From positions 9,424,001-9,488,000 of the forward strand of contig JACDQD010000103.1 in assembly GCA_019843655.1 (NCBI GenBank): a stretch of 64,000 bases of DNA, given 5' to 3'. The position numbers and the translations under genes are program-made. This document shows positions 50,031 through 61,989 of this stretch, in pieces; within the stretch, counting starts at the first letter, position 1, and the number at the start of each line of letters is the position of its first letter. Under the pieces are notes generated by a model. It made no database searches, was not told the DNA's origin, and saw only the letters and a program-made list of their open reading frames with translations. The stretch comes from Lethocerus indicus. Its lineage: Eukaryota; Arthropoda; Insecta; Hemiptera; Belostomatidae.

Positions 50031-51260
50031 AATTCACAAGGCGGAACCCCTCATTTGGGGGGAGGGGGCGGGAAATCACTCCGGTTCTTCGGCCCGGTCT
50101 TCAATGCCTATAAAGTCCCGGATTAGTTAGTTCTTTTCTTGCCTTATAAGAAATGATGATATTTCGAGGCCCGAGGATTATAATGAAAGGAGTGCTGGCC
50201 CCGGCGAGACACAGGACCGTGGCTTTAGTTTTTTTCCCCCCTCGGTTCGGAGGCGGGGGCCCGAGCTGGGGGAGAGCACCATTCATCACCAGTAGAGGGA
50301 GAGCTATAAATTAGGGAGATTGGCTCGACGGGGATGCTCCGGCTCTGCGCCGGCTTTGCTCAACCCACAAGGTCCCAACCCCTTCGGAGGTATTTTAAAG
50401 ACAGAACAGAATAGAAGAACAGACACAGAAAAGAATTTTTAAGCCAAACACCTGATGCCTATTCAGGATTTTTTACAGACTAATGTACTGACAATATAAG
50501 TAGGGTACGTTTAACAATAGCTCTTAAAAATTCATTTTTAAAGATTCAATAAAATTAATAATTAAAACTGTGAGTGAATCTAAAAACTTTTTCCCTAAAT
50601 CTAAGAATAAAAGATCGTGTGGATATTTTCGATCGCGGGATATAATTTGTTAACCATTTATAACCATTCCTTGTGATTAGGTGAAGAGCAAACAAACCAA
50701 CAATTAATTTATGAAACGCTACAAATGGGCGTTTATTAAAACGTTCGGTTTCTAGCCTCCTCAAATTCAGATGTTAATGCCAAAAACCTTTGGTTCAAAG
50801 AGAAGGGAAGAATCGTTTTTTCTTTAAGGGAGGACCATACATCAAGCGGCGTATAATGGGTAATAAATTAGGGGAGGGCTTTTCTCCTCCCCGATGATTT
50901 ACCTCCGGAGACGGCAGCCCCGGTTTATTTACTCACGGGGCGCAGTACCTGTCTTATGCTATTGGGCCGGCAATGCTCCTATAATCTATTTGAGCCCAAC
51001 CCCGGGGCGGAATGCGGCCTCGTTAGCCGGCATCCCTCCCGTCCCGTTGTCGTCCGGCCGGTCGCCCTTCTTCGGCAAAAAAATTGAAAAAGCCCTTTTA
51101 AGGGCCACTACCCTGTGAGAAGGCTTCCGTTCGGCCGTTCGACGTCTATCTGTCTCTTGTTTCCCTCCGTCGTCACTTTCCGATTGATGACCGCTTCATC
51201 GACCCCGGTACAATCCTAATGGGCCATTGTTTCACCCGGCTTCGACCGATCGGCTTGAGA
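50031..51260. other. GC-rich patches in AT-rich DNA
   Basis: Two GC-rich patches (about 50030-50390 and 50870-51250) with G-run and C-run hairpins, for example CCCCTC with GAGGGG near 50047 and CCGGC with GCCGG near 50340. Separated by AT-rich DNA. No gene or shared repeat was found. Confidence 0.45.
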
Positions 51261-52355
51261 TGTCTCTTTTAATTCTCTCTCTTCAAACCTTCATTAATTA
51301 TAATACAATATATATATATATAAATATTTTTGTTTCGCTTGATATATTGTCCATAAAGCAAATATGGATTGAAAATAGCGACGATAAAACGTTTAAACGG
51401 TGTTAATAGTATTATTAACGGTTTTAATTTGTAAACGTATCATCAATATGCATAGAAATTATTTAATACAAATTGAATAACGAACCAAATTGGTGCAATT
51501 GAGGATCGTGACCACAACAAAATGCTGACAATAGGGCAATAAGACAGAGTCATCGGTCAAGTGGTTTGACAGGGCGAGGTCCACTCTCCTTCACGCTTCA
51601 GCCCCCGTGTTAACCAGTGTAAATATAAGGCCAGTTGAATTCCTTCACAACCAACATTTTATACGATATCTCTTTCCACCACAAAAACCACCAATTCGAC
51701 CCGATCTACTATTTATTTAAAGAGTCCCAATTATTGGGCGATTGAAAAAAATAAATTTCAACTTTCAACGACAAAATCATGTGATTTTAGGAGTGGAATA
51801 GTCTAAACGAAATATTTATGTTTCGCAAAAAGCTTAATCGGTTTTATAGAGCCTATTTCCAGTCACAAACTAATCCTAATGTTCCTGTCCTGTGGCTTAT
51901 ACAGCATTTAGAGTCTCATAAATATCACTGCATCAGGTTTCCAACGCACTACTGCATAATCATTTAACCATACCATTGGTGCGTTAGTGGAGGTTATGTA
52001 CAATTTTTATTCAATTAATTACAGTCCCGTGGTTTGTCACAGTCCACACTCGTCTTTAGGCGCCGTCACACTTATTCAAGGTATAATGGTCGGCAAGGAA
52101 GTGTGGAAATTTAAGGTACTTATGTCAGGTATAAGGAGAAACTAAGGTAGGGCCCAGGTAACTGGTCCCGCGTTACTTTCCGATATCTGTCGACAGCGGC
52201 ACCACCTAACACGTCTATTCTTAAGTATTATTGTCGGAGTAGTACCAGTCCGTTGCACGTTTCATACATTTCCAAAATATTAATTTCAGTTTGTGGTAAT
52301 ATCAAATATTTCTGGATTTTTGAATTAGATTATAAAAAAAACTTCACAACACCGA
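51261..52355. other. AT-rich noncoding DNA
   Basis: A short TA run lies at about 51308-51323 and a perfect 7-bp inverted repeat (GTTAATA, TATTAAC) near 51400. Nothing else. Confidence 0.6.
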
Positions 52356-52359
52356 AGAA

Positions 52360-52380
52360 TTTCTAGTGGTTAACTAGAAA
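52360..52380. repeat. Perfect 8-bp hairpin
   Basis: TTTCTAGT (52360-52367) and ACTAGAAA (52373-52380) are exact complements around GGTTA. Confidence 0.7.
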
Positions 52381-52384
52381 CAAT

Positions 52385-55050
52385 TACAGCAAGTAAGAAT
52401 GCCAAGAACTAATAGGCGTATAAAGTATTACAGTGTACGTAACGCAAACAATGCCTGCATTCCATCGCTCTCGTCAGATAACAAGAAATCAAGTCCAGTC
52501 TATAAGAAAATACAGGTTTACGTTAAAGGAATACTTTGCTCATGGTGGGTAACACTTCAAACACTCACTTATTTTGCAGTCCCACATTTTTGTAAATAAT
52601 AGACGTTTAGGAAAATTTTTTAATACTACCACACTTATTTTATATTGGACGAGAATATGGCCTGCAAATTTTCGGCGAGAAAGAATGTTGATAGAGACGA
52701 CTTTTTATACAGGTATTTTTATAATAGGAATGCGGATGTTCCAAATTGACTAATGGACGAGGGAAATGATTTATATATTAACGCTTTGCTCTTAACAAGG
52801 GGAGTTGTAATTTTTGGAAACTCCGAAACATCTGGTTTCGGAATTGAAAAAAAACACAACCTCGGACCTCCGAGTTCCGTTTAAACTTCCAAAAAATCCG
52901 ACGAATGCCCTCAACAAGAAAACCACTCTGCCATTAATCACCGCGTACTGTCATTTGTTCCCATGTAGGACAACATCGGTCCTGTTCTGGGAAATTAGTC
53001 GGCTATTAATATTTTGAGTGTTGACACCGAGCAATGCATTATAGCCGGATGATGTTGGGAAAAGAATACGAACAAATTATTAAACAATTAGCCGAAACCG
53101 TATTGGAGGCCCACCCACGGGGACCCAGCAGGCGTTAATTTCTCCCCTTAAAATTGACAGCTAAAATAAAATATGAGGCGATGCAGCGAAATTACTTTTC
53201 TTGAGCATAAATTATACCTTGTAATTCTAAGTAAATAATATAAGAATTTGTAAAGACCGCATAAATCTGAACATAATTTGAAACAAGATAATTGACACAC
53301 TTTTGGGAAACTCACAAAGCGGTCCATAAGTTGCAAGACTCAATTTATTAAGTGTAAGGTAGCGGCGCGATCTATTGGCGCACAATCTAATTTAGTTCTC
53401 TCACCTATTTCAGTCAAAATATTACTTGTCTCTTACATCAAAACATGTTTTCCTGCTAACAGAGACCAATGTAATCATGCTAACAGTTTGGACAGTTGAG
53501 AGTGTCTACACTCGACAATCTCACGGATTAGCATAGAATTGTAAACGAATGATATGGAAAAAAATTATATTAACCAAGATAGAAGATCTTTTCATTGGTC
53601 GGGCATTAGATCGGATTTGGGCATGAATACCTAGTAACTAATAGGTGGCGAACCAGCTATTTAAAACTAAATCGTACAAGATTTTATCTTAAAGGCTGTT
53701 AATTTGTCTATCATGTCAGCCCCAGAAAATTGGGTGAAAGTGCCGACTTCGGTGAGGATTGGGTGCGGAGGCGTTGTCGAGCTGGGTTTAATTGCGGTGG
53801 ACGACAGAGGTACGGCTCGTATAACGAGGATTTACGGTTGAGCCGGCCCCCAGGCGGCGCTTTTTGCCCCTCATTTTTTTTTTATGCACGACGCGTTTTC
53901 TACGACCTCGTCTGAATCGAAACATAAATTCGGCCGGCAATAGCAATAGAATGGGGATTTAGTCCTAAAGACGACGTGGCTCATCTGACCGTAAAACGCC
54001 CCAGTAAAGCTTTCCGCCGCTCGTTCCACTCCACAAATCATCTCGCCGCGGGGGTACTCCACACGGCCCGAACAAGCAACGGTTTTGTCACCCCCCCCCT
54101 CACCATCAAAACTAAAGGACAGATACCAGAGATGACAGTGTCATCTTCACCCGTAGGCGACTTAATTATTTTCAGTTAATAGGCGAAAAAACTAAAATAA
54201 CCTCAGAAGCGATAGAAGTACGACACTCCCAACAGAATTTAAAATATCGATAAAAAAAACTATTTTAGGGCAGAAAGCAATGCGAACGGATAGAACTGAA
54301 TGAATAAATTATGCCTCATTAACAGGAGACATTTTATAGTTATAACGTCAGGATCATGCCCTGAATTAACCGAGTCAATTCCTCGGGTAAATTACATGAA
54401 CTAAACGGCAACCTGTATCGACCCCAGTAACCCACGATAATTAATTATAAAACTGCAATGATTAGCTTAATAGTCTGTCATTCAACAATGAAGTCATACA
54501 GGACCATGATGTCACCTACCGGGTGCTTAGGAGAGGACGAATTTATCCATCGAAACTAATGGGTGCTAATGGATTACTGGTACTTAAGTAATTAAGGAAA
54601 TTTTCCCGACTATTTTTTATTATTTGATGATTGAAATTCCGTGCATATCTTATACGATCAAATGAAATAGCTTCGTATCTACTACAGAAATACCTAAATG
54701 AACGAGAAAACGTTTTATCTGTTTTGTACCGAGCGATAACGTCCTTTTACCGGCACTGGGAGGCAAACAAATTCTCTGTTTTACCAGCGCTCCGAAGGCG
54801 ACAGGCGATACCCACCCAACCGCTGTTTACTAGTTGACACTCTGAGCGCATTTAAATATTGATTCAAACTTTTAAATAAGAGGACGAAAAAATTCCCGGG
54901 TTGTTACTCCCCGAGGTTATATTTGCCGAGCCGAAAAAACACGGACGCCTAGAATGATTCATCGTGAGATAACTAGAAAAAGGACACCGACCCCGGATCA
55001 TTAAAATGATCACAAAGGTGCTTTAACATAATATATGAAATACATCACGA
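52385..55050. other. Noncoding DNA
   Basis: A GC-rich patch lies at about 53720-54120, with frames up to 67 codons. The near-palindrome AGATGACA-G-TGTCATCT lies at 54130-54146. No gene is recognised. Confidence 0.5.
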
Positions 55051-55054
55051 TCTT

Positions 55055-55082
55055 CCGATTTTCGGCTTCTCGCCATAGTCAG
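55055..55082 (-). ncRNA. Hammerhead-like motif, left arm of an inverted pair
   Basis: On the minus strand: CTGACTA, T, GGC-GAGAA-GCC, GAAAATCGG. Stem II is perfect, C3 to C7 and G12 to A14 are present, and G8 is U. The ACCGGTC part has decayed to AATCGGA. It faces the copy at 55115-55150, so the two can pair over about 22 bases. Confidence 0.55.
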
Positions 55083-55114
55083 TCCGTCAGTGACAGCGTG
55101 GACAGCCACTGGAC

Positions 55115-55150
55115 GCTACTGAAGATGGCAAGAAGCCAAAACCGGTCCCA
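55115..55150 (+). ncRNA. Hammerhead-like motif, right arm of an inverted pair
   Basis: Reads GCTA, CTGAAGA, T, GGC-AAGAA-GCC, AAAACCGGTC, CCA. Core C3 to A9 is intact, stem II is perfect, and ACCGGT and UC are present. G12 is A, consistent with CpG to CpA change. The downstream flank GGACCAAATCAGCTA matches the copy at 12788-12817. This is one of the most complete copies. Confidence 0.65.
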
Positions 55151-55154
55151 GATT

Positions 55155-57610
55155 AGGACCAAATCAGCTAGTGCACAGTTTTATTGTTGCTATAACTATA
55201 AATGAAATGCAAGGGCAGAGCATCGAATTAAGCTCGATCAGCCATCGTAGGCGGCATGGATGGTAGATCCTACCGGAACAAACATAAATCAGTATTGAAA
55301 TACCAGCTAATTTGATTATGTTATTCAACTAGCGGAGGGTCAGCTGAATTGAATTTAATCAATCAGATAACTGGCCCATCCTGTGTTGCAGATCGCTGCC
55401 AATTGAAAAGTATACAATTTCGAAACAACGTTCGAATTCAAAACGAAGAGGGGCCTAATCCCAAATGCTCGAAACATAGACATTAAATCACAATGAATCA
55501 AACGGAGTATGTTTTCTAAATCACGGGCCGGCCCCCTCACCGGCGGCGGCCAATTCAGTTTTACATATGGAGCACGTGTATTCAAGACACAACAAGTCCC
55601 CCGGGTCAAGTGCACAAGAATGTGTACACCGGCGACCGAGCCGCGCGGGGTCATTTGTCAAGCTGCCAGCTAAATCTTGAATAATAGCCCAACTCTGCTA
55701 ATCCCATCGATTGTTCGCCCCGACACTATTTCGAAAATAATAGGCGCCGTTATTTATTATTAGGGGCCGGTCTATCGGAACCACGGTGGCCGGTTCTGCG
55801 GGTAAATTTTTCGGAAGGGCCATAGGGCGGCGTGACCGGAGGTAATAATTTGATTTGTTTATAGTCGGGACAACATTATTATCCCCTGGTACTCGGAATC
55901 ATAGATAAATCTCTCAACGCCGACAGCATTTTCCCTCACAGATTTATCGCTGACTTTAAAACAACCCACCTCCATGGATACCCGCCTTCTGGAGTGTTTC
56001 TTGGGAGCGAACATTTGAAATACTACAAGTTATGGTTGGTTTGGTAAAATTCTTGGGTTAGTACTGGCTTCATTGAACATTAAAATATCGTTCAAATGAA
56101 ATGTTAAAAAACACGAAATTTCAGCATTTACTTTAGGTTAGGGTTTATATCTTATTAGTTTTCCCTGATTAAATTGCAGACTAGAATATCGTACAATCGT
56201 ACTGGCGAATGTTCGTGGTTCTTTTAAGTAATTAAAGAACTAAAACTGCAAATGTGCGGAGGTCCTTATTACTAAAACAATTGTCAGTCGAAACAGATAC
56301 GGATAATAATAGGCATGCTCCAGAAAATAATGTGATAATTACCCTTATCGTTGTTTCGATGCGGCCTTCATGTAACAGGAAAACTGGTAGACGCAGCCTG
56401 CAATCAAAGTAAATCAAATTAGAGTTTAAACTATACTTTGCACAAGAGATAATAGAGGGCAGTCAACCGAGTATGGACGTTCGCCGATTTTATTAACAGG
56501 ACGTATAATCTATGCGTATACAGTGCAGTACAGAGATCGGTTACCGCGTGTAGAGTAAGTACAGGGCTCTGTAGCTGGATATACTTTTTTTATTTTGAGT
56601 CACGACTACAATATTTAATTATATCTAGTGACAGCGCGATTTAATAACACGAAGGTACTTTTAATCTACCTACGGACGGTACTCCAGCTTCATCGCTTAC
56701 TGGGTAGTGAGAAAATCACGTGGCCATTTCCTCTTTAAGGCGGCGCTGGAGATTTTCATGAGGAGAGCCGTCGAATTGAAGGAGTGATCGGGTAGTTTCG
56801 AATGGAAGCTGCTAGTTCGTGAACAAATCGTAACGGATTGAACGGATTGCAATGGCTGTAACTCGATTCAGTAAGTCCAGTTTGGTACCAATTTAATCGT
56901 GCGTTTACTAGCTATTTGGGGATCTGAAACGCATCTCCAGTAACAAGTCGAAACGTGTAACGAAAATCTTGGAAATAGAATGGCTAATACATTATTTCAT
57001 GTTGGAAAGGTTAAGAAAAATATAATAAGAGCGGGCAAGGCTATGCGCTAATCGTTGAGTACAGGGCTATTACTTCTAGGAGCTAATTCCTCATCAAGAA
57101 GCTGTGTTCGTTTCGACGGGCGCAAGCCTTGAACCGGTTCCAAGTCCGCGGATGGTGGAGATGTGCCGGCTGACAAATTTGTTGGCTCCGGCCGACGCTG
57201 TCAGCAGTCGCCGCGACGCTCCAACCGCCCTCGGGCCGCCGCTTGAATATTGATATGGGGGGACGGACCCCGCTGTTTTTAAGGAATCGGGCGCCGTTAG
57301 GCCCACCGCGAAGTTTGGGCACAAACCATTATTCATATCACCGGGCTATCAACCCGCCCCTGACATTATCTCAAGTGCGAGTTTACGTCCTTATTTTACC
57401 GTTTCCCAAAGCTCGTCAAAGCGCCAGGAATAACGTCACATACGGAGGGCTCACAGTAGCATCACTATTCCTACTTTGTACCCACACTGGCCTAATTAGT
57501 CTACCGGCAATCTAACAATATCCTGTGAAATGAAGGGGACAACTTTCACATTCGTATGACCGCTCCCGACTCTATAAAATAAAGTTGTTCAAGCTGTGTC
57601 CATTAAAATT
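55155..57610. other. Noncoding DNA
   Basis: GC-rich patches at about 55500-55830 and 57090-57450 give frames of 79-99 codons on both strands, not recognised. The stretch 55.85-57.05 kb is AT-rich and empty. Confidence 0.5.
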
Positions 57611-57611
57611 G

Positions 57612-57614
<3 letters not shown>

Positions 57615-57658
<44 letters not shown>
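57615..57658. repeat. (AT)22 microsatellite
   Basis: Uninterrupted AT repeat of 44 bp, self-complementary. Confidence 0.99.
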
Positions 57659-57660
<2 letters not shown>

Positions 57661-57720
57661 GAAAGCATTCGTAATAGGTCAGCGGACAGGGATAACTGGA
57701 TTAACTGTATTACCGACAAA

Positions 57721-57755
57721 ATGCTAATGACGATGGCTAGAAGCATAAACCGGTA
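57721..57755 (+). repeat. Degenerate hammerhead-like motif
   Basis: Reads ATGCTA, ATGACGA, T, GGC-TAGAA-GCA, TAAACCGGTA. U4 to A9 are intact, the loop TAGAA fits the NAGAA pattern, and ACCGGT is present; C3 is A, G12 is T and C17 is A. The upstream sequence (TTACCGACAAAATGCTAATGACGATG) resembles the flank at 23935-23957. Confidence 0.5.
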
Positions 57756-57759
57756 TATT

Positions 57760-60700
57760 TCTATTCCGTGATGATACTGTTCTAATACTTCATGATAAAG
57801 AAAAGCACTAGAAACCATAGCGCCAGAGAAGAGACTGCCGTAAATTAAGACGATTGAAATATATTAGATTTCAGCGTCCTTGATGTCACCGACTCCCTCC
57901 TTCGCCCACGCCTTATTATTTATGCCGCAATCCATTGTTTAGGAAGTCACTCAGGAATGCCATTAACATAGGGCTCAAAACAGTGTTTCTATCGCCTTAT
58001 AATATGGCCTGCAGCGTTTTAATAAACGCCCGCTTCCATTCACATCCCAATCTACGGTACAAATTTCCCGGTACAATTACCCGTCAGTTTCATGAATTTC
58101 ACCAAAGAATGTTTTTCTGTTAATCGGACCTGCACATTATTTGATTTCTACTCTTTTTTACGCGATTCAACCTACACACAAATGTATTGGGTACATCATA
58201 TGATACAGTGAAATCGAAAAAATCCACCCACATTTCAGATTTCACTTGCGAAAATTGAAAGTGTGACGTCACTGACCCTACCTACACAGGCGCCCTACAT
58301 GTTGAAATTCTTACATGAAACAGGATGTCAGGTATAAAAAATGGAGTAATGTTATACCATACCGTAGGTCTGCATTTATAATGGTTAAAACGTTGTTTAA
58401 ACAGGTATTGGGCTTAATACACATATATTTTTCTAGAATACATACTTGAAAATTGGATACTAGTAAATCGCGCCCGAATACTAAACTTTCACGTGATCAT
58501 TGGTAAATTCAACGACATTTTTCATAGAATTAACCTATTATTTAGTAATACTCAAGTTTCATTTATTTTAAAGCTTTTCTACAATTGAATATCGGGGTCA
58601 TCGTACAGTTACGTTTTCTTATTCAAAAAGTGTTATTCGTGCCACCAAAAAGGGCAGATTAAACCGCATAAATTACCACTCCAAGCTTCGTAGCCATAAA
58701 AATAATTTAGGCGCAGCCCCATTTCGGGATACAGATTGTCGAATTGGCCGTCCGGCTATCAAAAGCGGTGATACAGAGAAAACCGAAAGACAAAGCAGGA
58801 GGTCAGGTTCCAAAGAACGCATGGGAAAAACTAGGAGACAACAGGCTAGGTCTAATCAAGCCGCACAATGGACCACGGACACAGCCGCCTATGGGCATAG
58901 CCTATTATGGGTTAAGAGTTGGGCAACCCCAACTAACGCTTTCATTTATAATTCTAAGTTTACAGCCAAACCTGTACCACAAATCTTCTGCATACAATTT
59001 GAAGAATGTCAAATATATTCATCTCTCAGTGATAAGGACGCCCGTGTTTAAACGTTTACAGCCGTTTATGACAAATATTGCAGACGGACTATTCGGTTTG
59101 ATTAATTACGGTAGGGGTACACAAGAATTGTATCGATTTGAAGAATTTTTATACATTTAAGTATCTAGAAATAAATATCAATAAACATTCATATAGTAGT
59201 AGTGTTCTACATGGTAATGTTTCAAGGTTCATTCAAATCCTACATATAACACCCATCTGAAGAACGTCTGTTTTTCCCGGTATCTCGAGTGGTGGTGGTA
59301 CGTTATGCTACGTCAAAACATAAGTATGTTTATGGGCCGGCGTTTTTTAATGAGAGCAACGGCTCGGGCGCATTAAACGGTACGATATTTCAGTTTAATT
59401 ATCGACCGGGGGCGGTCAAGAGCTGACCCCGACGGTTTATTAGGGGACCGGCGATGTGGACAATAGCAAGGGCGGACACGAATAAAACCGTGAAGAAACG
59501 CGACCAGGTGCGAACGGGGTCCGGCAGTGAAGAAATGAAAAATAAAAGAAATATGAAAGAGGGGGTGGGAGAGAGAGGGAGAGGGAGAGGGGACCGTTTC
59601 TAATTTTTATGAATACATTAGTCGTTTCAGTTACACAGCAATTATCTTCGGATCTGCCTGCGTCCTCGGTCCCGGTGGGTGGGGAGAGTAGGCGGTGATA
59701 TATTGGGAAGGCGACACTAATAACACCACTTTTACCGCTATACATACCTGCCCAGTGTTCCAACACGAATATCCCCAATACGTTTCCCATCATATAAGTG
59801 TAGACCCTCCCCGTAATTAACAAAAATCAGTTTTTTATTTACTCAACGGAAAGACCAAGTGACCGCATACGGCCATGGAAACGTCAGAAAATAATCAACA
59901 TTTAAATATTCGTAGTCATCAACAGATGGCAATCGACAACACTGATATTAGTTTATTGAACATAGAAAATAAATAGAAAATCAAGACAAAGGGGAAAAAT
60001 ACCCAATGAAACGACAGTGATTATAGAGCTAAATAACTATTATGTTTCACTGAACTTTATCACTGCCAATATTCGTACCTAAGCGCTACGGTAAAAATAA
60101 GAACGAAAAATAAAAGTCGAGCCTGAACGGTCACCTCTCAATAAATATTGTAGTTTGAAAACAATAATAATTTATTTTAATGGAAATAGATAATATCTAT
60201 TTTGTGTACTTTAGTAACAGAAGAATGTTTCCATTTAAATTAATGCTGAAAAAATATTATAGCTTATTCATATTTTTAAGACTGCATGTCTTATGGATTA
60301 AGGTCTTGGTAAACAGGTTTAGGTGGCGCGTAAAAAAAAATTGTCCATAAAATCGGTCATACGTTTCATAACATGATCAGAGGATGTCAACAATATTAAT
60401 AAATAGTTCCTTCCGTCGATTTCATCAGGACAATAATTAGGTTGCGGATCTAGAGTAATTACTTTAAGTACAACATGAGCCAAGCGTTCTCTCTCACTTG
60501 CATCTGGCAACGTTTACAACCGGGTCTTACTGAATTAAACAGACTTAATATCATATTCGAACATCTGCGGTACAATTCAGGATGTATGCGATTTGCATTA
60601 ATAGCCACCCAATTTGAAATACTAATCGTTCGGAGAAAGTTGTCTTCCGGTCGGTCTTTGAACTTTCCAAGTGCACTGATTGGGCCAAGCCTCGGAATTG

Positions 60701-60835
60701 GGCTCGGCAAAGGATATCCCACTGAAATGAACGAATGAAAATAAGGACTGAAAATAAGTGTGTTACATTTCCTGCCAGGAAATCGGCAAAGCATCGTCCA
60801 GTCCAGGAAAAATAAAATGAAACTGCAATATCCAT
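57760..60835. other. Noncoding DNA
   Basis: The 138-codon plus-strand frame at 58744-59160 opens with TTG and is unfamiliar. A GC-rich patch lies at 59330-59520 and a purine-rich tract at 59553-59593. At 60319-60835 the minus strand holds three staggered frames (63, 111 and 94 codons) in different registers with no known domain. None is called a gene. Confidence 0.45.
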
Positions 60836-60841
60836 TGCATT

Positions 60842-61036
60842 GATAAAATCAGCGAGCGATGACTTAAATCTTCTTTTATATGAATTTGAAGACGCAGAAG
60901 TGATGATTCAATATTACGATATTACACTGTTTTCTGGAATACTACCCATTATAAAATGCCTAAGACAAATTTACACCCAGATGTCTTAATAGAGGAATGA
61001 GGGAATTCCAGAAAACTAAGTTTATGAAGTAACGCG
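60842..61036 (+). repeat. Direct repeat, long copy
   Basis: Its first 37 bases (60842-60878, beginning GATAAAATCAGCGAGCG) are identical to 61854-61890. A 64-base segment (60879-60942) absent from the other copy follows, then about 90 bases of high similarity from TACCCATT to ACGCG. The family is unknown. Confidence 0.9.
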
Positions 61037-61853
61037 ATATTGGGAAAGTTTCCGGGCCACCCCATAAATGTTTCAACTTGTGTGTCAATAGTATTCTGGC
61101 TTGTAAATTGACTTTATTATAATGCTATGTTCGTAGACTAAAATAAATGACTATTTTCAACAACAAAAAATCAAGAGGGCACACTAAATCATGCCTGAGT
61201 AATATCCTGAACATTAGGCGGCCAACATCTTATAAAATATTATAAGTAAACCTTAGTCACGTTGTTACGTAGTTTGGCCTATCCAATAATTCCAAGTGGT
61301 CCAATAAATGTAATAAATCAACATTTAATAAATCTTTAAAAACAAAATATTTAGCTATACTTTTGGACGGTTGGTCCGAGCGTTCAATAAAGATTCAATT
61401 TGTACTGTGCGCCACTAATTGACTCGCTATTAAAACTAGAGCGGGGAGCGCCACCCTTTTAAAAAGGACGGAAGCCGGGGTAGGGTCCCTCCTGAGAAAT
61501 GTTTAGAATTACACACGTGTTTCCAGCCTAAGTGACTGAAATAAACGTTTCTGGAGGCGACAGGCCCTCTCAACATTGGAAACTTACCGCAGTCACCGAC
61601 AACATTGTGAGCGCCTTCACACATCTTCCAATTAAAAATGTTCAATCCTTCGAAATTCTCAGTGCGATTGAATGAATATACATTAGGTAATACAACAATT
61701 ACGGTTTATTAGATGCGCAAAGCTGTTCATGTGAACGACCGATTAGTGCAACGCGTAATATTCTAAGCTGCTTCTTTACATTTTATAAAGGAAAAACAGG
61801 ATAAGGAAATGGACGATTGCCACGGGGAAGAACATCGCTAGGGATTAATTTAA
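61037..61853. other. Sequence between the two direct repeats
   Basis: About 820 bp. If the flanking repeats are element ends this would be the element interior, but no coding frame, primer-binding site or polypurine tract is recognisable. Longest frame 69 codons. Confidence 0.45.
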
Positions 61854-61985
61854 GATAAAATCAGCGAGCGATGACTTAAATCTTCTTTTATTACCCATTA
61901 CAGAAATGCCTACGACAAATTTACACCCAGGTGTCTTAATAGAGGAATGAACGAACTCCAGAAAACTAAGTTTATATTGTACGCG
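61854..61985 (+). repeat. Direct repeat, short copy
   Basis: Partner of 60842-61036, starting 1012 bp after it, without the 64-base segment. Differences in the second half are mostly single substitutions (for example CCAGATGTC to CCAGGTGTC). Similarity stops on both sides soon after these limits. Confidence 0.9.
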
Positions 61986-61989
61986 TGTT

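Noticed and set aside
60319..60835. Three staggered minus-strand frames as a frameshifted gene
   Set aside because: No known domain in any of them and no consistent order of fragments to support one broken gene.
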